Below are positions 39,063 to 48,312 of a stretch of DNA of 64,000 nucleotides, piece by piece; position 1 is the stretch's first letter; the number at the start of each line of letters is the position of its first letter. The translations under genes were made by a program, and so were the position numbers. This DNA comes from Tritrichomonas foetus (lineage: Eukaryota > Parabasalia > Tritrichomonadida > Tritrichomonadidae). The stretch spans positions 129,363 to 193,362 of the forward strand of contig MLAK01000111.1 in the NCBI GenBank assembly GCA_001839685.1, read 5' to 3'. The notes beneath the pieces were generated by a model that saw only the letters and a program-made list of their open reading frames with translations, was not told where the DNA came from and did no database searches.

Positions 39063-39670
39063 ATGACGAAAATTTCCCTTATCGCAAACTTCGCAAATGG
39101 CCGAATTCAAAAATATTTCGAAAATGATTCTGAAGAAGCTATTGTTTCAGTTTTCGGGTGAACAGCTTTCAGTCAATTGTTAAATCTATTTTTTATAGTT
39201 ATGAGCCATATTTATTCATAGTTTTGAAATTTTGCAACAATTAAACCGAAAAAAGAGCGATTTTGGAGAAAGCCTAAAAAAAAATTGTGAGAAGCTTTTT
39301 TTCCAAGAATCATAAAGATTATAATACTGCTTCCCATAATTCTATTTACACCTCTTCTATCGATTTTTAATTAAAAATCGCGAAAATTTTGATAGTTTTA
39401 ACTCAGTGATGTTGAATTAATTCAATTTCCATTTGACAAATAAGAATGTATTGAAATCTTTTCTGTCATAAAATTTTAGTATATGAAGAAAATAGACTGG
39501 CAGTCCTCAACAGCACATTCTCAAGCAGGGATACAGATACAACGATTGAAAGACCAAATCAAGAAAAATGGAATCCAATATGTTTTTTTCCAGACTCAAT
39601 GCCAAGTGAATTTTCTGATGACTCGCCATTTAGATGGCAAAACATTCATAATCTTCTCATTGATGCCTAA
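39063..39670 (+). pseudogene. decayed gene of unknown family (possible ancient intron)
   Basis: An ATG at 39063 opens a 32-codon coding-like segment (MTKISLIANFANGRIQ...SVFG) ended by TGA. Between 39159 and 39199 the bases GT...AG bound 41 nt. Removing them would fuse the segment in frame with a second one starting YEPYLFIVLKF. The same frame then runs to 39670 with several in-frame stops but no shift. It ends in a 57-codon open run containing FFPDSMPSEFSDDSPFRWQN and HNLLIDA. No family was recognised. It is probably a pseudogene; a spliced gene seems unlikely because of the stops. Confidence 0.35.
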
Positions 39671-40240
39671 ATTTTTTTTATTTATATCAAAATTATTAAT
39701 ATTTTTTTTATACTTCATTTTTGTATTTTGGAAAACATTATAATTTTCGATGGAGGGTCATATGATAATAAAAAGCACGATTTATGATAATAAATAATCA
39801 AGATATTAATGCTATAAAATCCCTTTTTATCTCAATAATTCTCAGAAATTTCTGTTGGGTTTATTTTTTTCTCACAATTTTTTTTTGGATTTGGTTTTCT
39901 CTGTATCTTGATTTTTAAATTATAATATTTATATATTATTAATAGGATTACAATTAAATAATTTTTAGATGACAATAATATCAACAATTATTCATTTAGA
40001 TCTCTCAATGGTCTTCTACATCTAGAGCTAGTTAGTTTGTATACATCTTTTGAAATTCAGAAGAAGACTGTCAAATTTAGTCAAAATTTAAGAATTTTTC
40101 AATCAAAAAAAATTAAATACGATCTTTTTGATAATTTACTTGTCTCGATTTTGAATAGGAGAGGGTATTTAAGTTCAGAAAAAGCTTCAATTTAAAAACC
40201 ATTTATTACAGGTTTTCAAAAATTTTCGTGTTCGAAAATC
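39671..40240. other. intergenic region
   Basis: This AT-rich 570-bp spacer with poly-T runs lies upstream of the PP2A-A-like gene. No gene, repeat or clear initiator was recognised. Confidence 0.35.
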
Positions 40241-41920
40241 ATGAGCGAATTACTCAAGCAAATTATTCATGATGCTAACTCTGATTCTATTCAACACATA
40301 TGCGAATGCATTCCTCTATGTACTCAATTAATTTACGAATCGCAAATGGGGATGTTTGCCAAAAAGATTATTCCAATTTTGAATTCTTTATCATCAGAAC
40401 AGAATAGTGAACGAGTTATTAACACTCTAATAGACTCTATTCCATTGTTTTGTGAGAATTTAATCAACGAAGTTCTTGAAGGTCAATTTAAAAATGGTGA
40501 AATTCGAAAATTCACAAAAGAATGTGAAGTAATTGAATTTGTCAATATTAACATCATGCCTATATTGTTCCAATTTATTCAATTTGGAAATATTAATCAA
40601 ATGAAAAAATCTATGCAAGCATTATCAAGTGTCTGTAAATTATTCGGAAAAGACTTCCTGCTGACCCAATTGGAGTTCTTCAAAAATATGAATGATAAAG
40701 TTAAACCTGAATATTATCATTCCCTCACTAACTTTTTGATAGACATTGCTGATGATTATGTGACAGAAATGTATGATTTTATTTTTGATTCATTTTTCAA
40801 ATTGATGAATGAAAAGCATCACTCAATTCGTGCTGATGCCATAAAAGTTTTGGTTGCTTACATTGGAAAGATTGACAATGAAAATGAAATCAAATTTTTT
40901 ACAGAATGTTATATAGAACTTCTAGCGGGCTCAAATGTAGTAAAAACTACTGCAGTTCAACAATTTCCTTTATTCTTAAAAAACATCAACGAAAAATATA
41001 TAAATCAATATTGCACTCCAATTTTGAGTGCCTTAATTGAAGATCCTTCTCAAATTGTAAAAAGAATTTTACAAGCAAAATCTGGCGAATTAATTACATA
41101 CTTTGGAAATCAATCAGATCCTAGATTAATTCAAATATATAAAAATAGCCTAATTTCTCAAAACTATGAAGAAGTCTATCAAGCGGCTTATACATTTCCT
41201 GGAGTGGTTACTTCACTTGGCAGGGACTATTTTGATGATTTCCTTCCATATTTCTTAAGTGCAATGAATTCCCCAAACTTTCGTGTTCGTCGAACTTTAG
41301 CGTTTGGACTTGTCAATTACGCTCACTTTTTCTCTCCTGAAAAGCTTGAAGAAATTTGTATTCAGTTTTTAAATGATCAGCCACTTGTTTCAATTGGGAT
41401 TCTTTCAAATTTGTATCAAATACTTCAATTTATTGATAATAAAACATCACTTTTCTTTTGTTTTCAAAATCCTCTTCGGCATCATGATTGGAGGATGCGA
41501 AAATGCATTTCTGAACAAATTCGATACTGCTTTGAATCTTATGATCGAAATGATCTTTTTCAATCAGCTATCGAACTCGCCAAAGATGGTGTTGCTGAAG
41601 TTAGAAAAGATGTTGTTGTTACATTGTCTTTATTGATTGATGAAGATAATTTTGGTTATGTAGATAACCTATCAAAAAGTGATAATTTCTGGGAAAGATG
41701 GATTGCAGCATCAATTTTTTCAATTTGTGAATTAGAATTGGCTGAAAATAACTTAGAAATACTTTTCAAATTATGTAAAGATCCAACATTGAATGTTAAA
41801 ATTGCAGCAGCAAACTCTATTTCTGTTCTCTGTAAGAATTTAGTAGCAGATGAATCTAAACTGGCACTTCTTAAAATGAATGAGGAAATCAGAAAAGATC
41901 CTATTTTAGAAGGTGCTTGA
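40241..41920 (+). CDS. PP2A regulatory subunit A-like HEAT-repeat scaffold
   Basis: The product is 559 aa, close to the ~590 aa of PP2A-A/PR65. It consists of about 14 HEAT repeats, with typical units around SIRADAIKVLVAYIGKI, FRVRRTLAFGLVNYAHFFS, DWRMRKCISEQIRYCF and VAEVRKDVVVTLSLLIDEDN. The spacing and the arrangement of intra-repeat loops resemble the PP2A scaffold and PP4R1. That protein holds the phosphatase catalytic subunit and a B subunit. The first repeats are diverged, so it is not certain which phosphatase it serves. The ATG at 40241 opens the frame. The preceding spacer is long and AT-rich. Confidence 0.65.
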   Translation: MSELLKQIIHDANSDSIQHICECIPLCTQLIYESQMGMFAKKIIPILNSLSSEQNSERVINTLIDSIPLFCENLINEVLEGQFKNGEIRKFTKECEVIEFVNINIMPILFQFIQFGNINQMKKSMQALSSVCKLFGKDFLLTQLEFFKNMNDKVKPEYYHSLTNFLIDIADDYVTEMYDFIFDSFFKLMNEKHHSIRADAIKVLVAYIGKIDNENEIKFFTECYIELLAGSNVVKTTAVQQFPLFLKNINEKYINQYCTPILSALIEDPSQIVKRILQAKSGELITYFGNQSDPRLIQIYKNSLISQNYEEVYQAAYTFPGVVTSLGRDYFDDFLPYFLSAMNSPNFRVRRTLAFGLVNYAHFFSPEKLEEICIQFLNDQPLVSIGILSNLYQILQFIDNKTSLFFCFQNPLRHHDWRMRKCISEQIRYCFESYDRNDLFQSAIELAKDGVAEVRKDVVVTLSLLIDEDNFGYVDNLSKSDNFWERWIAASIFSICELELAENNLEILFKLCKDPTLNVKIAAANSISVLCKNLVADESKLALLKMNEEIRKDPILEGA

Positions 41921-42682
41921 CTCACTATCTAAAAATCACATTCATCGAGAATTCATTATGAAACCGAATAAATAATTATCCTTTCAGGGTAAAACAAAAC
42001 GATATATAACAATGTAATGAAAACCCTCAATGCATTATATCTATAAATTTTTATATTAAATCTATCTTATTTTCGATAATATTATTATATTTGTTTTCAT
42101 TTTGATTGCATATTATTGGGGAAATGAAAAGAACTGTTATCGTTAAAGATACCAATACTAATGATTCCAGATACTGTCCCTCTATTAGTGTTCATATTTC
42201 ACTCAGATTAATATATTCGAGATGAAATTCCAATTAAGTGTGAGAAGAAAAGTAAAGAAATATTTTTACACCATTATGAAAAAATATAGTTACATATTTT
42301 TCTGACACAACCGTTTCTTCAGAAGAAAAACAACTCTCCTTTGGCAACTCGAATAATTTGTCTCGACAAGGCAAATTTTATATTCTTAATTTCATGAAAT
42401 CATCAAGGAAAAAGAATGAAAAAATTAGAATACTGTACTTTATATTTATTGAAAGTAATAAAAAATCACAAACAAACCGAAATATTCTGATATTACCAAG
42501 TCCATTGATTCATCCCAATACTTGCATAAAATGCACCTGCTTCTTCCAATGTGGAATACTTTCTGAAATCTTTTTTCCCGCCTTTTTCTTCATCATTTTG
42601 ATTTTTATTTGAATTTCTTTGTGTCCAAAAGACAGGTAGTGGACAATGACTAATAAATGTTGGTTTATCAGGTATTACTGTA
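41921..42682. other. convergent intergenic region
   Basis: This 762-bp AT-rich spacer contains an 84-codon plus frame (42358-42612) that begins with TTG and codes a hydrophobic string. I do not regard it as a gene. Nothing else was recognised. Confidence 0.35.
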
Positions 42683-43150
42683 TTAAAAAATAACTTTTGT
42701 CTTATTATCTTTTTTGCTATTTTTCATGTTATTTGGTATTTTCAAATGACAAAAAGTATTTGATATCTTTTGAAACGATTTTTCTGAACAGTTCACATAA
42801 TTCTCATCTTCATTTTCTTTGCTGACAATTCCTATTTGATCTAAGCGATTGTCACTAATTTTTGCAGCTTCTCGAGCAATTGCATCGAATGATTTTATCA
42901 TCCTTAAATTATCTTTGGGAATTGTCAAAACAAGAGCATTAACTGTGTCACCATTTTGAATGCCATATGATTTCAATGTTGCATCATCTTCAACCACCAT
43001 GTCATTGAATGTAAGCATGATTTCTTGTTTTGGACCGCATGCAAAACGTAGCATCTTAGAGATGTCCTTTCCAGTGGCTTCTACAGAAATTACAATCGGT
43101 AAGAAGCATCCATCCGGCCATCTTACCTTTAAATGAGGTTGAGAAGTCAT
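42683..43150 (-). CDS. ubiquitin-like domain protein
   Basis: The product is 155 aa. Residues ~5-78 form a beta-grasp ubiquitin-like domain: LKVRWPDGCFLPIVISVEAT, then GKDISKMLRFACGPKQE, LTFNDMVVEDDATLKSYGIQ and NGDTVNALVL. The pattern around DDATLKSYGIQNGDTV is the standard ubiquitin-like ending. No C-terminal Gly-Gly follows, so this is not a conjugated modifier but a protein using the fold for binding. The remaining ~75 residues are polar and helical with a Lys/Asn-rich tail. A role in proteasome delivery or signalling is possible but not shown. Confidence 0.75.
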   Translation of the reverse strand: MTSQPHLKVRWPDGCFLPIVISVEATGKDISKMLRFACGPKQEIMLTFNDMVVEDDATLKSYGIQNGDTVNALVLTIPKDNLRMIKSFDAIAREAAKISDNRLDQIGIVSKENEDENYVNCSEKSFQKISNTFCHLKIPNNMKNSKKDNKTKVIF

Positions 43151-44189
43151 CCTTTATGATTTTATATAATCAATTTAATTTGCCTTTCAAAATTCTTAAC
43201 AAATTGTGAATTTTGATAGAAATATTTGATTTTGTATAGAAAATATTGCATCGATAAGTATTGTGGGAAAAATTGAATAGTATTTTTAGTGAATTTTATT
43301 TTAAAGAAATTTCAGAAATTTTTTTGTGATTATGTTCCTTTTTTCGTACAAACAGCCTTCATGTTAACATATATGATATTTTCCGAGATTTGTCCCGAAT
43401 AGTTCGATTGAGTACTTTTCGTCATATCTAAAAAAGTTAAATTGTGGTTTGACTTTTTCCAAGTATGAATATATTTTTTCAATACCTTCTTAAATTTTTG
43501 GTAAATACGAAAAAACTTTTTCTATCCTAAAGAAATCACTTTTTATTAAATGGAATAGAAAAAGTCAAATAATTGAATTTATTGTGAAACTCACTACGAC
43601 ATTTTCTTTTTTAGATCAAAGATTAAAAATTTTTAATGTTGATTGATAAACATCTTTTATAAAAAGTATTTTTTCCATTTCATTTCAATAAACATTTATT
43701 GAAACAACCAAATATTGATATTTATTCTCTTTCAATTCATAATTGTTCTTTAATATTTTTGAACTGGAATTCTAAATATATTAAAAAACACCAGTGAATT
43801 TGCAGAATCAAAACAAATTCAAGATTTATTAAATTCTGAATGATCGACCTTCTATGAACTAGAGATATTATTGATTCTTCATTCTACTTGAGTCATGATC
43901 TAGAAATAAAGATTATTTTTGATAACATCTCTTTTGGATTTCAGTTGAATCTCATTCAGAGATTTTTCACATTTTCTTATCATTTGCAAAAATTATGAAT
44001 ATAAATGATAAACAACATTAAATAATTATTTTACGATTTTAGCAGTCTGTGATGAATGATATTAATGAATTCAAAGTTTAGAATCAAGGGGTGATTTATC
44101 TGACCATTTAACACCACAAAACTAGTAAACTTTTTCAGAAAATTGGAGGAAGTAGGAAGTTAACTTCCTCATCAATTTCCTCTCTTTTA
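43151..44189. other. divergent intergenic region
   Basis: This 1.04-kb spacer lies between the ubiquitin-like gene and Rad9. It contains a 12-bp inverted repeat, TTTGACTTTTTC (43448-43459) and its complement at 43558-43569, ~100 bp apart. Otherwise it is AT-rich with no coding-like frame. Confidence 0.4.
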
Positions 44190-45440
44190 ATGGAGGCTGA
44201 AATCTGCGACTTCCAGTCAATAAAAGCATTTCAATTCTCACTTTCTTCACTCAAAAAGATCAGTGATGACATTATTATTGATGTTTCACCTGACACTTTT
44301 TCACTCCGCTCATTGAATTCAACTAGATCAGCACTTCCAATCATAAGTTTTAAACCATTCTATTTTAAAAAATATTCATTTATTGCTAGTGAACACTTTG
44401 TATGTCAGATTCCAACATCATCAATATTGATGGCATTTAAAAATGCAGTAAATCCAACACGTTTGATTTTCTTTGTTGATGAAAGTAATTTATTTAACTT
44501 TGTTCTCAAGATTTATGACAAATTTGGAATTGAACATAAATGGGAATTTCCTGCTTCGTCAACCCAACTGTTAACTGCTGTTGTTGATTTAACTGAAACT
44601 ACAGCTTCAGTGAAGTGTAGATATGATGCTTTTGATGGCTTATCTGAAGCTTTCAGGAACATCAACAACATTACATTATTCTTAAATGACACTCATTCTT
44701 TAGCTTTTAAAAGTTTTACTGGAACTGATAATTCCCAGAGTTTGGAATCAACTTTGATTATTCATCGAAGTGAAAGATGTGATATTCAAGTCTATGAAGA
44801 TTTCGAATGTGATGGAAATCACAACAATGATATTCATGTTTCTTTTTCTCTTCATGACTTTATTGTAGCTTTAAAAATAGCGAAATTAATTTCACAACAA
44901 TTAAATTTTTATATCATTGGACCAGGAATGCCAATTGTCATAAAAGCATCATCTTCAAATCTTGTGACTTTTGATATGCCACTTGCAACAGTTGCTGAAT
45001 ATGATTTAAATGATAGTTATGATGATTCAAATCATGATAACAATCAAAGAATAAAAAAACCAAAATCATCACTTTCTGATAATCAAACATCAAATGTAGA
45101 ATCAGACATTTCTCAGCCTATGAGATGGAATGTTGGAAATAGGACAAGAAATCCATTTTCTGTGCATAGTCCAAAGAAGACTGAACGTAGTAAAATTTCA
45201 TCAAATCAAAATATAAATGATAATTCACAACAAGTTCATGAAAATGTATCTTCTATATCATCAATGTCTGGACAACATTCAATTATTGTTTCATCATTGA
45301 ATATACCTGGTAGCAAAGTAGAAAATACAACAATATCACAATCATTATATGCAGATTCCCCACCATTTCCGTATAAAAGAAAATACAATGAGCTCACAGC
45401 AGTAGTCAATGCATCACAACCATTATCAGAAGAGGAATAA
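44190..45440 (+). CDS. RAD9: Rad9, checkpoint clamp (9-1-1) subunit
   Basis: The product is 416 aa. Rad9 forms the PCNA-like 9-1-1 ring with Rad1 and Hus1, loaded at damaged DNA. Residues ~8-275 carry the two-lobed clamp fold: FQFSLSSLKKISDDIIIDVS, then LRSLNSTRSALPIISFKPF, matching the family signature (leucine-rich start, LNSSRSA, F.P.FF). The second lobe contains VSFSLHDFIVALKIAKLI. The tail from ~276 is disordered and rich in Ser, Asn and Lys, as expected for the phosphorylated region that recruits TopBP1-like partners; it ends with acidic EEE. The start at 44190 is the first ATG in frame. Confidence 0.8.
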   Translation: MEAEICDFQSIKAFQFSLSSLKKISDDIIIDVSPDTFSLRSLNSTRSALPIISFKPFYFKKYSFIASEHFVCQIPTSSILMAFKNAVNPTRLIFFVDESNLFNFVLKIYDKFGIEHKWEFPASSTQLLTAVVDLTETTASVKCRYDAFDGLSEAFRNINNITLFLNDTHSLAFKSFTGTDNSQSLESTLIIHRSERCDIQVYEDFECDGNHNNDIHVSFSLHDFIVALKIAKLISQQLNFYIIGPGMPIVIKASSSNLVTFDMPLATVAEYDLNDSYDDSNHDNNQRIKKPKSSLSDNQTSNVESDISQPMRWNVGNRTRNPFSVHSPKKTERSKISSNQNINDNSQQVHENVSSISSMSGQHSIIVSSLNIPGSKVENTTISQSLYADSPPFPYKRKYNELTAVVNASQPLSEEE

Positions 45441-45755
45441 AATTGCAATTTTTTAATTATTAAACGCTGGAAAAAGTCTATCATTAACAGTCAGATTGTG
45501 AGATTTCATATTATATAAACATTATGAAATATCATTATTGAGGATATATTCAATAATACTTTACATCATAATCGGGATGTTAAAATAGCATGATCACTAT
45601 TACGAATGAAAAAGAGTCCATGTTTCGACAACATGATTGCCTTTCTTTTACCTAAAATTTATGTTTGTGATGTCATAATGATCTAGATAATTATTTTAAA
45701 AACAATCTCACACTATTGTCAAGATTCAACAAAGAAAAATTAAACCAAACAAAAT
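45441..45755. other. intergenic region
   Basis: This AT-rich spacer of ~315 bp downstream of Rad9 has no recognisable feature. Confidence 0.35.
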
Positions 45756-46117
45756 ATGGCACCAACTGATAGTGTTCAATTGATTGAATATAAAGATAAA
45801 AACTATAAAATTAGTCAACGGCAGTAAAATATCACCAAAAAACAATTGCTTGGAAAAAATCTTATCTAAGCAATGAAAAATTATGAAAATGAAGCCAAAC
45901 TTGGGAAAATAACTAAACAAGAAATGACTTCAAATATGGAATAACAACGAACAGAACAATTCAAATTTGACTTTATATTTTCTTTGAAGCAATATTGCAC
46001 AATTTTTTCTCTTGAATTGACTTCAATAGGAGAAACCTCAAGAAGACAATTTCCAAAATGACATCAAGTCTAATTATTTGACTTTCCAAGTTTTGATGAA
46101 ATATTCTATAAAAATTA
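45756..46117 (+). pseudogene. possible decayed reading frame, unidentified
   Basis: From an ATG at 45756 a single frame gives a coding-like product (MAPTDSVQLIEYKDKNYKIS) for 23 codons. It then continues in the same frame through five stops to ~46117, with charged, coding-like segments between them (KNYENEAKLGKITKQEM, FSLELTSIGETSRRQFP). No domain was recognised. AT-rich DNA can give such runs by chance, so this is a weak call. Confidence 0.25.
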
Positions 46118-46165
46118 AACGTATGCAATTCAATTTTTCTCAGTATTTTTCTTTCACGCATTTTC

Positions 46166-47128
46166 ATGTCAAGCCACAAAGAAAACTCCTCCTCCGATTC
46201 GGATAGTTTCAATACAGACGAAAGTGAAAACAATGATGAAATTCCCGAAGACGTCAAAAACGCCCGCGATCAATGGAATCAAATTGAACAACAGCAAGAA
46301 GAATTAAACACAAAACTCGAAACGAAAAAAGGTGTAGGTGGTGTAGTAATCGATAGAGGATCACCAATTACGTTTTTTGATGCTCGCGCATTTTTGGTGG
46401 ATGAATCGAAAGAAGTTACTTGTAAAGTTCCAGATTTAGTTATGGATCCACCACGATGTTTCTGCTTCAGACCGAAAAGAAATATGAACGCTGTCACGAC
46501 CTGGGAAAAAATATATCGAATATCGAAAATTCCATTCAACGAAGAAAACATTTTACATCATCGAATTCTCAATACTTTGCATTCACTCATGACCGGCTGT
46601 ACAACTCCTCCCGCCAGGAAAGGAGCACATTGGGAAACAATCGGATTTCAATCACAGGATCCAATCACTGATTTGAGAGGAGCAGGAATGATGGGCCTTT
46701 TACTTCCTTTAAATTTATTTGCTAAATTTAAAGTGCTCTCTAAATTCTTAATTGATACCGCACGACTCCCTGAGCAAAACTTTCCAATCATGGTGGTTTT
46801 GATTTCCTACACAAAAGCTGCAATTGAGACAGCGGGTTCTACTGATATATTAAAAAGTGGAAATAGTTTTGAGTCTTGCTGGGAAAGACTGACATTACTT
46901 TTTGCAGGAATGGTTTATCAACTCTGTACCGAATGGAGAAATGAAATGCTTGATATTGAGCATGATTTCAAAAGATTTGATCAAATTTCCAATCGTGCAA
47001 AAAGCAGGCCTCTTGCAACTATTGAAAAAGGAATACAAGCGCAGAAAGAAGATGATAAAGATGCGCCAAATATACGTGAAGATAAAGAAACAAATGATGT
47101 GAATGAACTTTTAATGCCAGTGAAATAA
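46166..47128 (+). CDS. ELMO-domain protein (ELMOD/ELMO family)
   Basis: The product is 320 aa. ELMO domains occur in ELMO/CED-12, partners of DOCK GEFs, and in ELMOD proteins, which are Arf-family GAPs. Residues ~130-270 hold the domain: HWETIGFQSQDPITDLRGAG, MMGLLLPLNLF and the helical continuation to YQLCTEWRNEM. The DP-x-TDxRG core is intact and includes the Arg that acts in ELMOD GAP activity. The N-terminus is acidic, Ser-rich and disordered, followed by a short coiled coil at ~30-50. Without the C-terminal PH domain and DOCK-binding Pro motif of ELMO, it is closer to ELMOD in size. A DOCK gene lies at 7.6-12.6 kb in the same window. The start is the ATG at 46166. Confidence 0.8.
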   Translation: MSSHKENSSSDSDSFNTDESENNDEIPEDVKNARDQWNQIEQQQEELNTKLETKKGVGGVVIDRGSPITFFDARAFLVDESKEVTCKVPDLVMDPPRCFCFRPKRNMNAVTTWEKIYRISKIPFNEENILHHRILNTLHSLMTGCTTPPARKGAHWETIGFQSQDPITDLRGAGMMGLLLPLNLFAKFKVLSKFLIDTARLPEQNFPIMVVLISYTKAAIETAGSTDILKSGNSFESCWERLTLLFAGMVYQLCTEWRNEMLDIEHDFKRFDQISNRAKSRPLATIEKGIQAQKEDDKDAPNIREDKETNDVNELLMPVK

Positions 47129-48312
47129 AATTTTTTTTAATGATTAGTGAATCTGACACAGTGAAATTGACCTTATTGAATGGTGAATTATTTCACATTT
47201 AATGATGAACGAATCTTAGAAAATAAAAATAGCCCTATCATGAAATTTATATAAATTTTATACAATGGTTATAGGTAATATCAATAATATGTATTATTTT
47301 TTCATTCAAAGAAGACCACTTTGAATATTTTGTTGATTCCTTTAAGATAATGATTAAAATACAAATGATCATGTATTTTAATGAATATCAGTTAAAAATT
47401 TGGAAATTAACTGATTAATTGTAACTGAAATTTTGCATCACTGTGAAGTGTGCTAGTAAAATAGCTTCTGCAATTTGATATTTCATGTTTCTCTTAATCA
47501 CATTATCTAAAATCTTGTTTATTCTCCATTTTTCATCCTTGAAATCAATTCCCCACAATTCATGATGAATGATTATTTCGTTCACCAAGTTATATTTTGT
47601 TTTAATTATTCTAATTTATCAGGGAAATTGTAATGAAAAAAGCACTCCTATTGTAAAACTCGTGTGTTTGTAATTTTGGTTTCAATAAAGGTGAACAGTT
47701 TTCAATTGAATCTTCATTGATTTAAAATTATTCATACTTACTCACCTTTCCATCATGATTCAGATTGCAGCATCATTTTTGAAATTTAATGAAATATCTT
47801 TTTTTAAATTTAGTATAATGATATTGCTTTGATTAGTTTTCACAATATTTATGTTTATTTTCAAAAAATTTGCATGTTGTGACAAATCATGATCATCAAT
47901 TCATTTAACTTTTAATTGTCGAACTGTTTTTCTATCGCTCTGGAATTTTTTCAAATCAAAAAGTGCTCACAAAAAACGCCATATTTCATGAGTACTTTAT
48001 AAATTTGAGCTTTATAAATTAGAGTCTGATAACCACGTTTAAGAACTTTACGTGTCTGATTAGAGAAATAAATGTACAAAGAAGTAAAGTATCAACTTTC
48101 ATAGAAATTTATTCAATACTTTGAAAAAAGATTCAGGTAAATTATCTACGATGAAATTTCATTCAAAAAATTTACAACTAAGATTTCTCCTCCTTTTGGA
48201 ATTATTCATCACAAAAATAAAATTCTCAATAACCACTTTTTGATTTAAAGTCCCTTTCAATTTTTGAATATATCAACTCAAAAAGTGATATATTGAGAGT
48301 ATTATTGATTTA
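47129..48312. other. intergenic region
   Basis: This 1.18-kb AT-rich spacer lies between two plus-strand genes. All frames are broken by frequent stops. The last bases before the next ATG contain a palindromic-looking AT stretch (gatatattgagag). No gene was recognised. Confidence 0.35.

Noticed and set aside
39483..39743. 86-aa ATG frame at the decayed locus, at first read as a transposase fragment
   Set aside because: The overlapping frame ending at 39670 has the better coding composition. The 86-aa frame ends in a Phe/Leu run from T-rich DNA, and no DDE motif is present.
42358..42612. 84-aa plus frame
   Set aside because: It starts with TTG, is hydrophobic and low in complexity, and lies in a convergent spacer.
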